Assembly: GCF_001426565.1 (NCBI RefSeq)
Contig: NZ_LMFA01000026.1
Location: 23,401-87,400 of the forward strand
Length of the DNA: 64,000 bases
Reading direction: 5' to 3'
DNA from: Rhizobium sp. Root482
GTDB taxonomy: Bacteria; Pseudomonadota; Alphaproteobacteria; Rhizobiales; Rhizobiaceae
Shown: positions 6,931 to 15,534 of the stretch, one piece after another
How positions within the stretch are numbered: position 1 is the stretch's first letter
Layout: every line of letters begins with the position of its first letter
Notes under the pieces: model-generated
Seen by the model: only the letters and a program-made list of their open reading frames with translations
The model's database searches: none
Told to the model about the DNA's origin: nothing
Translations under genes and position numbers: made by a program

Positions 6931-8521
6931 GGAGTGTCTCCTGCTGATCGTTGGGCAGAGTGTCGGAGGGAAGGGTCGGCTCGGCACCAGGGCGCTGACG
7001 TGTGCGGACGCGGACAGTCTCGAGAGGCGTCAACGTTTCCGCGTCAGTGGCAGCGGCCGGACTGGCTGTGGCCAGGCTCGCAGTCGCTGTATCGGCGGCA
7101 AGTTCCGCTGCTTGCTGTGCACGGATCGCGGCCATCTCGGCAAAGGTCTTGCCCGTATCGGCATGTATTGCCTCAATACCCGCATAAGCTTCGAAGCGGC
7201 GGACGATGGTATCGACATAGAGCGGATCGATCTCGACGCCGTAGCAGACGCGTTTGCACTTCTGTGCTGCTATCAACGTCGAGCCGGAACCGAGAAACGT
7301 ATCGAGGACTATGTCGTTGTGATGCGTTGCATCCTTGATTGCCTCCGCCAGCAGATTAACGGGCTTGACCGTCGGATGCAGCTTCAACTCCTCGTTGCGG
7401 CCACGGCCGAACGATGCCATGCCGGGATGATCCCAGACATTGGTGCGGTAGCGGCCATGTCTGCCAAGCTCGACATTGTTGATGTGCGCTGCTGTGCCCT
7501 TCTTGTAGACGACGCACAGCTCGTGCTGGCTGCGATAGAAGCTGCCCATGCCGCCCGTGCCCTTGTTCCAGACGCAAAGATTGATCTGGGTAAGGCCAGC
7601 AGCTTCGAGTGCGTTCATGTAGGCGCCGAGACTGCGCCAGTCCATGAAGCCGTCGAACAAGCCGCCGTCGACAAGATGACTTGCGGCGATGGTGGAGGCT
7701 TGGGTCAGGAATTCCAGAAACTCCGCCTTTGTCATCTCGCCGGAGGCCATGGCGAACTCGCGATGCTTGACCTTGCCAAGACCACCGACAAAACCGCCGA
7801 TGGCAACATTGAACGGTACGTCGGTCATAATCATGCGGGCTTTACGGCCACCCATCAGGGTCTGCAGAACCTGAGGATCCAGCGCACTGCCGCAGACGAC
7901 CCTGTGAAGACCGAGCTGCCAGACATCGCCGAGACGAGACGTTGCCGGACCGGGCTGCGCGTCCGGCAGTGTATCGGCGGGATCCGGCTCGTTGGCGGCT
8001 TCGGTCGCGGCCTCGGACATCACGAGATCGATCATCGGAGCATCGAAGCCGATGGCATCCATGTTGAAGTCGATCTCGATCAATTCGTTGAGTTCGATGC
8101 TGAGTTCCGGCAGATCCCAGCCGGCAAGTTCCGCAATACGGTTGTCGGCGATCTTGTAGGCGCGCTTCTCGGCCTCGTTTAAATGCTCGACACGCACGGC
8201 CGGCAGTGTCGCGATACCGAGGCGACGCGCCGCTTCGACGCGGGCATCGCCGGCGAGCACGACATTGTCTTCATCGATGATGAGGGGATTGAGAAAGCCG
8301 AATTCGTTGAACGCACCCATGATCGTGACGATCTGGCGCTCATCATGGGTGCGAGTGCGGCGCGGATGCGCCTTCAAGCTGTTGACCGAAACCATCTCGA
8401 TACGGTCGACGATCGTCTTCTTGAATGTGGTAACATCCGCCGGCAGCGACGGACACGTTCCTGTGGGTGTTTTGGATTTGCTGTTCAGCGATTTGAACAA
8501 CGGGTCTTTCGTCTTGGGCAT
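6923..8521 (-). CDS. ParB-domain DNA methyltransferase (beta-class order), variant catalytic motif
   Basis: This 532-residue protein has a ParB/Srx-like N-terminal domain (about 45-150: VNSLKAHPRRTRTH, then NPLIIDEDNVVLAGDARVEA and YKIADNRIAE). A DNA N6-adenine or N4-cytosine methyltransferase domain follows. Motif IV (residues 234-237) comes before the AdoMet-binding motif FLGSGST (409-415), which is the beta-class order. The tail is Ala/Thr-rich. Motif IV reads DVPF instead of the usual DPPY, with GTA encoding the Val. The ATG at 8521 follows GGAG with seven bases spacing. It leads a three-gene unit with DUF5681 and the terminase-like gene. It may mark or regulate element DNA; no restriction partner in the unit is evident. 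Confidence 0.85.
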   Translation of the reverse strand: MPKTKDPLFKSLNSKSKTPTGTCPSLPADVTTFKKTIVDRIEMVSVNSLKAHPRRTRTHDERQIVTIMGAFNEFGFLNPLIIDEDNVVLAGDARVEAARRLGIATLPAVRVEHLNEAEKRAYKIADNRIAELAGWDLPELSIELNELIEIDFNMDAIGFDAPMIDLVMSEAATEAANEPDPADTLPDAQPGPATSRLGDVWQLGLHRVVCGSALDPQVLQTLMGGRKARMIMTDVPFNVAIGGFVGGLGKVKHREFAMASGEMTKAEFLEFLTQASTIAASHLVDGGLFDGFMDWRSLGAYMNALEAAGLTQINLCVWNKGTGGMGSFYRSQHELCVVYKKGTAAHINNVELGRHGRYRTNVWDHPGMASFGRGRNEELKLHPTVKPVNLLAEAIKDATHHNDIVLDTFLGSGSTLIAAQKCKRVCYGVEIDPLYVDTIVRRFEAYAGIEAIHADTGKTFAEMAAIRAQQAAELAADTATASLATASPAAATDAETLTPLETVRVRTRQRPGAEPTLPSDTLPNDQQETLHA

Positions 8522-8943
8522 GGGGATACTCCATAGCCAGCCATGCTCTGGACGGAGTCCGGCTGGAAAGTTGCTTTGTTGGAAAATCTTTGGGGCTGCT
8601 CCGTCTTGACGCTTCAAGCGCCCGACCATGCAACTCAGGATACCGCGCTGCGGGGTCCTATCGCCAGTTCAACCGGCTTGACGAATCTATGGCAGATCCG
8701 GGGACTGAGCGCAACAATTTTTTAAGAACAAGCAATTGAAAATTAACGACAAACCGATCCTTTGCCATATCCGGGTATACAGCTGAAACGACTGGACTTG
8801 GTGGCCAAAGCAAGCATTGCTGTGGTCATCGAAGACGCCGCCGCAGGCTCAAAAAGGCCGCGATTGATCAGCCCGCCAACCCGCGGGCTTCCGTCAGTAC
8901 AAGGACCGGATCGGCCGGTTCTTTCGAACAACGGAGCCTGACG
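8522..8943. other. Divergent intergenic region, 422 bases
   Basis: This region should hold promoters for the leftward methyltransferase unit and the rightward DUF3489 operon. It contains an A/T-rich stretch around 8710-8755 and a short hairpin, GCCCGC (8871-8876) with GCGGGC (8883-8888). GGAG lies eight bases before the ATG at 8944. Open frames here look like chance. Confidence 0.45.
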
Positions 8944-9558
8944 ATGACAATGATTCTGGAAACCCTGAAGACCGGCACCACTGTGACGAACGATGCATCT
9001 GCCGCTCAGCCGGCAAAACGCGGTCGCCAGAGCCGCAAGGTAGAAACACTGGATGCCGCGGCACTCACCGATATCTCCAGCACCTCGGACGCTTCCCAGC
9101 CTGAAACACAAGACCAGCAAGCCGGCTGCGCGCCAGCTCCCCTAGCGGCCGACCTGCAGCCGGAGGCTAAGTCTTCCCCGGCGCCGGCTCAGGCACCCGC
9201 CTCCCCCAGGATGACGAAGGCCGCAATGGTGATCGCGGCACTGCGCAGCGCCGATGGCGCGACCCTCGAGACTATCATGGCGACGACCGACTGGCAGGCC
9301 CATTCGGTGCGCGGCTTCATCTCCGGAACGGTCAAGAAAAAGCTCGGCCTGACCGTTACCCGCACTACGGACGCACACGGAATGCATCGTTACCGGATCG
9401 TCAACGCCGATGGCAACACGGAAGCCGCGGAAGAGCTGACAGCGGGTCTGGAGACTGACATCAAGCTTGTCGATGACGGCACGAGCGCCGATCTTTCCGA
9501 GGGCAACGACCCCATCTCAGAGGTCGCCGAGACCGCTACCCAGCCTGCGGAGGCCTGA
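8944..9558 (+). CDS. DUF3489 domain-containing protein
   Basis: This 204-residue protein has a variable, disordered N-terminal half rich in Ala, Gln, Ser and Pro. A DUF3489 domain follows at about residues 90-155: TKAAMVIAALRSADGATLETIM, then WQAHSVRGFISGTVKKKLGL and HRYRI. This resembles a winged-helix fold, so DNA binding is plausible. It is the first gene of a rightward operon with a DUF2924 protein and a serine recombinase, a combination repeatedly seen in alphaproteobacterial elements. It may help the recombinase recognise or regulate its site; that is inference. The ATG follows CGGAG. Confidence 0.85.
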   Translation: MTMILETLKTGTTVTNDASAAQPAKRGRQSRKVETLDAAALTDISSTSDASQPETQDQQAGCAPAPLAADLQPEAKSSPAPAQAPASPRMTKAAMVIAALRSADGATLETIMATTDWQAHSVRGFISGTVKKKLGLTVTRTTDAHGMHRYRIVNADGNTEAAEELTAGLETDIKLVDDGTSADLSEGNDPISEVAETATQPAEA

Positions 9559-9561
9559 TTG

Positions 9562-10065
9562 ATGGCCGCAAGAAGGGAAACTATCGAAGACAAGGTCGCC
9601 GCTCTCGGCGACCTTCCCCGCGCAGAACTGGTCGCGCTCTGGCGCAAGAACTTTGGATCCGCACCGCCCAAGGGCGTCCACAAGGAGCTGCTGATCCGGG
9701 CCGCCGCCTTCCATCTGCAACAGAAGCATTTTGGCGGCTTATCCGGCGAGGCCAAACGGATGCTGAAAGCGGCGATGCGGGAGGTTGCCAAGGCCAAGGC
9801 GCCTGGCCGAAAGGGTGACGGCGCAACGGCCATCGATGTCTCAGGGTTGAACCCGGAGCAAACCGCTGCGGCGCCAACGCCTGTCGAGCGCCGCCCGGCC
9901 CTTCCCGGAGCCCGCCTGATCCGTGACTGGAACGGCAACAGCCATGTCGTCGATGTGGTCGACGGTGGATTCCTCTATGCCGGCAGTCGCTACCGGTCGC
10001 TGTCGAAGATCGCCCGTGAGATCACCGGTACCAACTGGTCAGGACCGAGGTTTTTTGGACTATGA
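9562..10065 (+). CDS. DUF2924 domain-containing protein
   Basis: This 167-residue protein has the DUF2924 pattern: LVALWRKNFGSAPPKGVHKELLIRA near residues 25-50, and a C-terminal part with ARLIRDWNGNSHVVDV, GGFLYAGSRYRSLSKIAREITG and TNWSGPRFFGL. The last segment resembles a small beta-rich domain found in recombinase-associated proteins. The ATG lies three bases after the DUF3489 stop, and the stop overlaps the recombinase start by four bases (ATGA), so the operon is tightly coupled. Its molecular role is not known; assisting the serine recombinase is the natural guess. Confidence 0.85.
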   Translation: MAARRETIEDKVAALGDLPRAELVALWRKNFGSAPPKGVHKELLIRAAAFHLQQKHFGGLSGEAKRMLKAAMREVAKAKAPGRKGDGATAIDVSGLNPEQTAAAPTPVERRPALPGARLIRDWNGNSHVVDVVDGGFLYAGSRYRSLSKIAREITGTNWSGPRFFGL

Positions 10066-11777
10066 GCATCATCCCGAAACTGCGCTGCGCCATTTACACC
10101 CGCAAATCTTCCGAGGAGGGTTTGGATCAAGCCTTCAACTCGCTCGACGCCCAGCGCGAAGCCTGCGAAGCTTACATCGTCTCGCAAGCGTCCCTCGGCT
10201 GGAAGGTTCTGCCCGACCTCTACGACGATGGCGGCATCTCCGGCGGCACCATGGAGCGCCCCGCCCTGCAACGCCTCCTGAGCGACATCAAGGAGAAGAA
10301 GATCGATGTTGTGGTCGTCTACAAGATCGACAGGTTGACCCGCGCCCTGATGGATTTTTCCAGGATCGTCGAGATCTTCGACGGCTATGGCGTCTCCTTC
10401 GTTTCCATCACGCAGCAGTTCAACACAACAACATCGATGGGACGGCTGACGCTTAACGTTCTTCTGTCCTTCGCCCAGTTCGAGCGCGAGGTCACGGCCG
10501 AGCGCATCCGCGACAAGGTCGCTGCCTCCAAGAAGAAAGGCATGTGGATGGGCGGCAATGTCCCGCTCGGCTATGAAGTTATCAATCGCAAGCTGTTGGT
10601 CGATGAGGAAGAGGCGAATACCGTGCGCTGGTTATTTGAGCGTTATCTCGATCTTGGATCGATCCGCGACCTGTCGATCGAGGCCCGCGCCGCCGGTCTC
10701 TATCGTCGCGCCACCCGGCGAACCAGCCGATCGGCCTACGGGCGTGGCAATCTACATCATCTCCTGACCAGCCCGATCTATGTCGGTAGGATCCGGCACA
10801 AGGATGCGATCTACGAGGGGGAGCATCCTGCCATCATCGACAGACAAGTCTTCGATCGGGTTCAGCTGATGCTGACGGAGCAAAGCCCAAAGCGCCGCTC
10901 GGCACGCAGCCATCGCGACGTTCATCTGCTCTATGGCCTGCTTCAAGACGAACAGGGCCGAGCGCTTGTCTCGACACACGCCAACAATCACGGCAAGCGC
11001 TACCGCTATTATGTCTCGCGCAGCGGTGACAGGAAATCCGAAGCGCAAGTCGATCAGCCGAAATCGCAAACCGTCTGGCGACTGTCGTCGGCAATGATCG
11101 AGCCGCTGGTCGAGCAGCAGCTTCATGCGATCCTGACGGACAAGCGGCGGCTGGCAACATGGTGCGAAGACAGTGGAGCACCGGTGCGGCTTGCCGACGC
11201 GCTGATCGGAGCCGCCAATCTGCGCGCCCGGTATAGCGAGCTTGAGGATCACGTCGAAAAGCAGAATATCCTGCGGACAATCTTCTCCGGCATCAGTCTG
11301 CGGACCGATGCGATGGTGTTCGACATTGCACGCGACAAACTGATCTCGATGCTTCTCGGTGGCTCGGCAGATCAGCGGGAATCTTCCCAAATCACGGAAG
11401 ACGATATTGAGACCGTCTCCATCACGGCCCCCATTACCCTCAAGCGCCGCGGTGCCGAAGCCAGGATCATCTTGGACGATGCTCCGGTGGCGCAACAGCA
11501 GAAGGATCCCATGCTGATCGCCATGATCGCAAAGGCGCATCTTTACCTCGAAGCCCTGACAGACGGATCCGGCGCAAGTCACACCGGCGTTGCCGCTCGA
11601 CTTGGTATCCATGGGCCCGACATCAGCCGCATCCTGCCCATCGCTTTCCTGGCACCGAAGATCACCGAAGCTATCCTGACCGGAAGGCAACGGGCCGATC
11701 TCACCATCGCCAAGCTCACACGCTTGCTCGACCTTCCGGTGAGCTGGACCGATCAGGCGAAACTGCTGACAGCCTGA
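10062..11777 (+). CDS. Large serine recombinase (resolvase/invertase type)
   Basis: This 571-residue protein has an N-terminal resolvase domain with AIYTRKSSEEG (likely nucleophile Ser16), SLDAQREACEAYI, DLYDDGGISGGTMERPAL and VVYKIDRLTR, then ERIRDKVAASKKKG and a recombinase domain (from about 170). The usual zinc-ribbon region is followed by a long C-terminal part with a helix-turn-helix-like GVAARLGIHGPDISRIL. Such enzymes cut both DNA strands through a phosphoserine bond and catalyse integration, excision or inversion. It is the third gene of the DUF3489-DUF2924 operon and lies about 335 bases from the tRNA. All resolvase-domain key residues appear intact. Confidence 0.92.
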   Translation: MSIIPKLRCAIYTRKSSEEGLDQAFNSLDAQREACEAYIVSQASLGWKVLPDLYDDGGISGGTMERPALQRLLSDIKEKKIDVVVVYKIDRLTRALMDFSRIVEIFDGYGVSFVSITQQFNTTTSMGRLTLNVLLSFAQFEREVTAERIRDKVAASKKKGMWMGGNVPLGYEVINRKLLVDEEEANTVRWLFERYLDLGSIRDLSIEARAAGLYRRATRRTSRSAYGRGNLHHLLTSPIYVGRIRHKDAIYEGEHPAIIDRQVFDRVQLMLTEQSPKRRSARSHRDVHLLYGLLQDEQGRALVSTHANNHGKRYRYYVSRSGDRKSEAQVDQPKSQTVWRLSSAMIEPLVEQQLHAILTDKRRLATWCEDSGAPVRLADALIGAANLRARYSELEDHVEKQNILRTIFSGISLRTDAMVFDIARDKLISMLLGGSADQRESSQITEDDIETVSITAPITLKRRGAEARIILDDAPVAQQQKDPMLIAMIAKAHLYLEALTDGSGASHTGVAARLGIHGPDISRILPIAFLAPKITEAILTGRQRADLTIAKLTRLLDLPVSWTDQAKLLTA

Positions 11778-12112
11778 ACCAAGAGACGAACAACCATAAA
11801 ACAATGCGGCCCGGCTCTTTGGAGACGGGCCGTATACCGTTGCGCCCGAGCGCCGTCGATGAATGGGTTTCTGAAGAAGCTAAAGACCAAACCGACAGAG
11901 ACTGGCGAACCTTTCTCCGCAAACTGGCAGCCAAGAAATCAAAACTTTTGGCTGCTGGGAATGGCACTTTGAGACGCGGGGCGGAATTGGCGTAAAATGA
12001 CGCGGTGAGACTGAGAAATCGGCAAGACTATAGCAGCGACAGTCATCTAAGCCTTTGAAAATAAAAGGATATTGCCGATATTTGGGATTGCGTCAGGTTT
12101 CGACTGACTGTG
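11778..12112. other. Gap between recombinase gene and tRNA, 335 bases
   Basis: A hairpin with arms CGGCCCG and CGGGCCG lies around 11805-11831, just after the recombinase gene, without a T run on the + strand. An open frame at 11804-11995 (63 codons) begins within that hairpin and has no ribosome binding site; it may be a gene remnant but I do not call it. The stretch next to the tRNA 3' end would contain the element junction if the tRNA is the attachment site. Confidence 0.45.
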
Positions 12113-12189
12113 TGGTAGCGGGAGAGGGACTCGAACCCCCGACACGCGGATTATGATTCCGCTGCTCTAACCACCTGAGCTACCCCGCC
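12113..12189 (-). tRNA. tRNA-Met (anticodon CAU), elongator type likely
   Basis: A 77-base cloverleaf reads leftward. The acceptor arms are GGCGGGG and TCCCGCT (G-U at both ends), D arm GCTC/GAGC, anticodon arm GCGGA-ATCATAA-TCCGC with anticodon CAU, T arm GGGGG-TTCGAGT-CCCTC, then A and an encoded CCA. CAU can mean elongator Met or the lysidine-modified Ile2; the acceptor starts with an unstable G-U pair but is not the initiator C-A type. I favour Met but cannot exclude Ile2. The 3' end faces the accessory region, making it a candidate attachment site. Confidence 0.92.
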
Positions 12190-12343
12190 GCCGGGACGCG
12201 TGCAGGGCCTTGGCCGCTGTCGTCGCCGTCAATGGGCGGCTTATAAGGTGCGGTTCATGCCGGTGTCAAGCCGCGCAGTTTCAAAAAACCGGAAGTTTTT
12301 CAAGGCCTGTGGAAGGGCGTGGGACACGCCCCGTGCCCCATGC

Positions 12344-13540
12344 TCAGGCGGCTGCCGGGCTTTGTAGCAACTCCTTCAGCGCCGCCTCCGCCGCGGCCTC
12401 CCGTTCCGAGCGCAGGATGAAGCCGCCGCCATAGACGCGGGCGTCCTCGCCGGCGCCGGAATAGAGCGCGCAGGCCTGACCGGGAGCGACGCCGGCCTCG
12501 CCTTCCAACAGTTCGACGGAGATGCCGTCGGCATCGGCATGCAGGATCGCCGGCGTCGGCTGCCGGGTGGAGCGCACCTTGGCAAAGCAGGCAAAGCCTT
12601 TCGCCGCCACCGCGTTGATATCGCCGTCGCCCAGCCAGTTGACGTCGCGCAGATAGACCCGGCGCGTTTCGAGCGCCTCCCTCGGCCCGACGATGACGCG
12701 CCGCGAGCGCGCATCAAGATGGACGACATAAAGCGGCTCGCCGGTGGCGACGCCGATGCCGCGGCGCTGGCCGATCGTATAATGCAGGATGCCCTCATGG
12801 CTGCCGAGCAGGCGGCCGTCGAGATGGACGATATCGCCGGACAGGGCCGCATTCGGCTTCAGCTTGGCGACGATATCGGAATATTTGCCCTGCGGGACGA
12901 AGCAAATGTCCTGGCTGTCGGCCTTCTTGGCGACGACAAGCCCCATGTCCTCGGCCAGCGCCCGGGTTTCGGCCTTGGTGAGATGGCCCAGCGGAAAGCG
13001 CAGATAGTCGATCTGTTCCTGGGTCGTGGCAAACAGGAAATAGCTCTGGTCGCGATCGGCATCCGTCGGGCGGAAAAGCGCCCGCCGGCCGGGCGCGTCC
13101 GGCTGCGGGTTCGCCTTCGAGCGGATATAATGGCCGGTTGCAAGCGCATCGGCGCCGAGATCGCGGGCGGTTGCCAACAGGTCGGCGAATTTTACCGTCT
13201 GGTTGCAGGCGACGCAGGGGATCGGCGTTTCGCCGGCGACATAGCTTTCGGCGAAGGGATTGATCACAGTCTCGCGAAAACGCTGTTCGTAGTCGAGCAC
13301 ATAATGCGGAATGCCGAGAACCTCGCAGACACGACGGGCATCATCGATATCCTGGCCGGCGCAGCAGGAGCCAGCCCGATGCACGGCGGCGCCATGATCA
13401 TAGAGTTGCAGGGTAATGCCGAGGACGTCATAGCCGTCGCGCTTGAGGATGCCGGCAACCACCGAACTGTCGACGCCGCCCGACATGGCAACGACGACAC
13501 GCGTATCCTGGGGCTTGCGATCAAAATCGAGACTGTTCAC
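12344..13540 (-). CDS. mnmA: tRNA-specific 2-thiouridylase MnmA
   Basis: The enzyme thiolates U34 of Lys, Glu and Gln tRNAs in the cytoplasm. The 398-residue product has the PP-loop [16 protein letters not shown], the Cys of the [11 protein letters not shown] motif, and the persulfide Cys in [12 protein letters not shown], followed by [11 protein letters not shown] chose the GTG at 13540 (product begins [10 protein letters not shown], as in rhizobial MnmA) over the TTG further upstream. It is monocistronic by appearance, lying between the tRNA gene and a LuxR-type regulator on the same strand. Confidence 0.96.
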   Translation of the reverse strand: MNSLDFDRKPQDTRVVVAMSGGVDSSVVAGILKRDGYDVLGITLQLYDHGAAVHRAGSCCAGQDIDDARRVCEVLGIPHYVLDYEQRFRETVINPFAESYVAGETPIPCVACNQTVKFADLLATARDLGADALATGHYIRSKANPQPDAPGRRALFRPTDADRDQSYFLFATTQEQIDYLRFPLGHLTKAETRALAEDMGLVVAKKADSQDICFVPQGKYSDIVAKLKPNAALSGDIVHLDGRLLGSHEGILHYTIGQRRGIGVATGEPLYVVHLDARSRRVIVGPREALETRRVYLRDVNWLGDGDINAVAAKGFACFAKVRSTRQPTPAILHADADGISVELLEGEAGVAPGQACALYSGAGEDARVYGGGFILRSEREAAAEAALKELLQSPAAA

Positions 13541-13684
13541 GGCATCCAATCCGGTATCCGGCCCATCGGTTCCCCGGGCCAATTCGCCCGACCATAGCCT
13601 GTTTCCACAAAACGGCCAACGCCGTCCCGCAAGGCCGCTATATAGAAACTCGGCGGGAATTGAACAAGAGCGGCAGCTGCCCGC

Positions 13685-14443
13685 TCAAATCAGCTTCATC
13701 CGCATGGCGCGGGCGATCGCCTGCATGCGGTTGACGGAATCCAGCTTGCGCGTCGCCGTCTTGAAATAGCTCGACACCGTATAGACGGAAATGCCGAGGA
13801 TGATGGCGATCTCGTCGCTGCTCTTGCCGGCCGCCGCCCAGCGCAGGCATTCGATCTCGCGCACGGAAAGCTTTTCGCGCGTCGATGCGCCGGTCTCGAA
13901 GGTCCGCTCCAGTGTCTGAAACAGTTGCAGCAGCGCAAGATAGAGATCGGCCGTCTCCCGCCGGTCGGGTTCGGCCCGGTCTCCGGACAAAAGGACGGCG
14001 AAGGCCTCGCCGTAGGTGGTATGCAGCATGACGGCGAATGTCCGGCACATGGTTTCGCCGCCAAGCAGCCTTCCGGCACAGCCGGTCGCCGTGGAATCCG
14101 CAGCGAGCAGCGAGGCCGTGTCACCGAAAATCGGCAGCTTGGTCTGGCGCAGCTGCTCGATAAGCGCGCTTGAATGAAAAACAGTGGCGGCGTCATAATC
14201 CCGCACCAGTTCGGACGGCCAGCTGCTGAGGACAAGGCGCTCGGCAAAACGCTGCTCCTCGCCGAAGGGAATGCGGGCGATCATGAAATGCTGGAAACCG
14301 AACTGTGCGGTGCACTGGCGCATCAGATGAAGCACCTCATATTCGGTTTGGACTGTGGAACTGCTCATGCCTGAAAGAAAATCAGCATAGGCCTCGCTTC
14401 GCAAGGCCAGCTTGTCGCCATCTCTCATGATTTCGGTCACCAT
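13685..14443 (-). CDS. LuxR-family regulator with autoinducer-binding-like domain
   Basis: This 252-residue protein has an N-terminal domain (about 30-170, with VLHLMRQCTAQFGFQHFMIARIPF) that looks like an autoinducer-binding or PAS-like domain. A C-terminal GerE/LuxR helix-turn-helix follows at about 190-250: LSVREIECLRWAAAGKSSDEIAIILGISVYTVSSYFKTATRKL. The HTH matches the family consensus well. No luxI-type synthase is nearby, so it is a 'solo' regulator. The ligand is unknown. A second in-frame ATG lies 15 bases downstream of the one used; neither has a strong ribosome binding site. Confidence 0.85.
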   Translation of the reverse strand: MVTEIMRDGDKLALRSEAYADFLSGMSSSTVQTEYEVLHLMRQCTAQFGFQHFMIARIPFGEEQRFAERLVLSSWPSELVRDYDAATVFHSSALIEQLRQTKLPIFGDTASLLAADSTATGCAGRLLGGETMCRTFAVMLHTTYGEAFAVLLSGDRAEPDRRETADLYLALLQLFQTLERTFETGASTREKLSVREIECLRWAAAGKSSDEIAIILGISVYTVSSYFKTATRKLDSVNRMQAIARAMRMKLI

Positions 14444-14937
14444 CCCTGCGGGCCGGGCGTGCCGGCTCTCGAAACTTCTTTCCGGACTGCCATGGCGGTA
14501 AAGTTAAATCGAAACCGGCGAAAATCCGAAAGTGCCCGTATCGGCACGATCGAAGCAACAGTCGCAGGTTCGGAAATAAAGTCACGCAGAGGGAGTATTC
14601 CGGAGCGTCCATAAAGGCGCTTATGCTCTACTCGGGAGGGTAATAACAATAATCCCGTAAAAATTAAACTGCCATATCTGCATAGCTCCCATGCGGCTGC
14701 TCGATCGGCACGGATATCGTCGGATGGTCGGGACAGTACAGCGATTTCAGCCCTTTGACAGGAAGCGGCGCCGGCTTCTGCCGGGAAGGATCAAAGGCGG
14801 GCATCGGGCCGCAGACATTCGCGCGCTGCCTGAAGTCTCTCAAATTATTAGCAAATTGTTACCTGCCGCTTAGGCAAATATTAAATGTGGCACGCTAGGT
14901 TGAGCGCATATGGTCTTGAGTATGTGTAGAGAGTCCA
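14444..14937. other. Divergent gap between the luxR-type gene and sciP, 494 bases
   Basis: No convincing gene was found. The right part (about 14840-14900) is A/T-rich and includes TTAA-containing stretches such as ATATTAAATG near 14878; these do not form a perfect TTAA-N7-TTAA box. The promoter of sciP is expected here. Open frames at 14691-14873 and on the minus strand lack ribosome binding sites. Confidence 0.4.
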
Positions 14938-15213
14938 ATGACCGAAATGATACGACCCCGCGTGAAATATGTCATCGGACCCGATGGCAGCCCCCTGACG
15001 ATTGCCGACCTGCCGCCTGCCAATACCCGTCGCTGGGTGATCCGCCGCAAGGCAGAGGTTGTCGCCGCCGTGCGCGGCGGACTGCTGAGCCTGGAAGAAG
15101 CCTGCGACCGCTATACCCTGACCGTCGAAGAATTTCTTTCCTGGCAATCCTCGATCAGCGACCACGGGCTTGCAGGCCTGCGTACCACCCGCATCCAGCA
15201 ATATCGTCACTGA
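14938..15213 (+). CDS. sciP: CtrA inhibitor SciP (DUF1153)
   Basis: This 91-residue protein matches DUF1153 over its whole length: PRVKYVIGPDGSPLTIADLP, then TRRWVIRRKAEVVAAVRGG and a helix-turn-helix LSLEEACDRYTLTVEEFLSW. In Caulobacter SciP binds CtrA-regulated promoters and CtrA itself and blocks transcription activation at the start of the cell cycle. The small size fits. It lies 1.1 kb from ctrA with fliJ between them on the other strand. AGAGAG lies four bases before the ATG. Confidence 0.9.
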   Translation: MTEMIRPRVKYVIGPDGSPLTIADLPPANTRRWVIRRKAEVVAAVRGGLLSLEEACDRYTLTVEEFLSWQSSISDHGLAGLRTTRIQQYRH

Positions 15214-15233
15214 CATAGTTTCACATCGATCTT

Positions 15234-15267
15234 TTCGGGCGGCTGCCATGACCGGCAGCCGCCCGAA
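15234..15267 (+). terminator. 14-base-pair hairpin after sciP
   Basis: TTCGGGCGGCTGCC pairs perfectly with GGCAGCCGCCCGAA around the six-base loop ATGACC. It begins 21 bases after the sciP stop. There is no clear T run, so it may slow polymerase or protect the transcript rather than terminate alone. Confidence 0.6.
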
Positions 15268-15464
15268 CTGTTTGCATTCGGCGCAACATGCCGCTTTGCC
15301 GTGCACCGTATCGGCCGGATATCCGTCCCGGCCGCCGCCACGCCTCATCCTTCCCATTCTGTCGCCACGCCGAAATCCATGCCGCCGACCCTGCGCGGCG
15401 CATGTAGATCCGTGCGGAGAGAAAAAGGCCGAAGTCGGTTCTGGCTCCGACAAGTCCGGCATGC

Positions 15465-15512
15465 AAAAGGCCCTTCTCACGGGCCTGGGTCAGTCCGTGA
15501 GAAGGGCCTTTT
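15465..15512 (-). terminator. Strong 18-base-pair inverted repeat after fliJ
   Basis: AAAAGGCCCTTCTCACGG pairs perfectly with CCGTGAGAAGGGCCTTTT around a 12-base loop. The A and T ends make it a bidirectional rho-independent terminator. It begins 23 bases after the fliJ stop codon and can also end read-through from sciP. Confidence 0.85.
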
Positions 15513-15534
15513 GGCCAGATGCGTCAGACGAAAC

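Larger units (their letters stand above)
1..12112. mobile_element. Right part of a probable integrated element or genomic island
   Basis: This stretch has an integrase tail, a large serine recombinase, a terminase-like protein, a ParB-methyltransferase and several orphan proteins, and then stops at the 3' end of a tRNA(CAU) gene. Everything beyond the tRNA is ordinary rhizobial core genome. Integrases commonly insert at tRNA 3' ends, so the tRNA is a plausible attachment site. I did not see a second copy of the tRNA 3' end inside the window, so the left boundary is probably outside it. Island status is inferred from gene content, not from a measured composition. Confidence 0.6.

Noticed and set aside
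11804-11995. 63-codon frame after the recombinase
   Set aside because: Starts inside a hairpin, no ribosome site and a competing frame on the other strand; left as part of the gap.
12539-13597. Long + strand frame opposite mnmA
   Set aside because: Antisense shadow of a certain gene; high G+C codons keep the opposite frame open.
14691-14873. 60-codon frame between the luxR-type gene and sciP
   Set aside because: No ribosome binding site or recognisable content.
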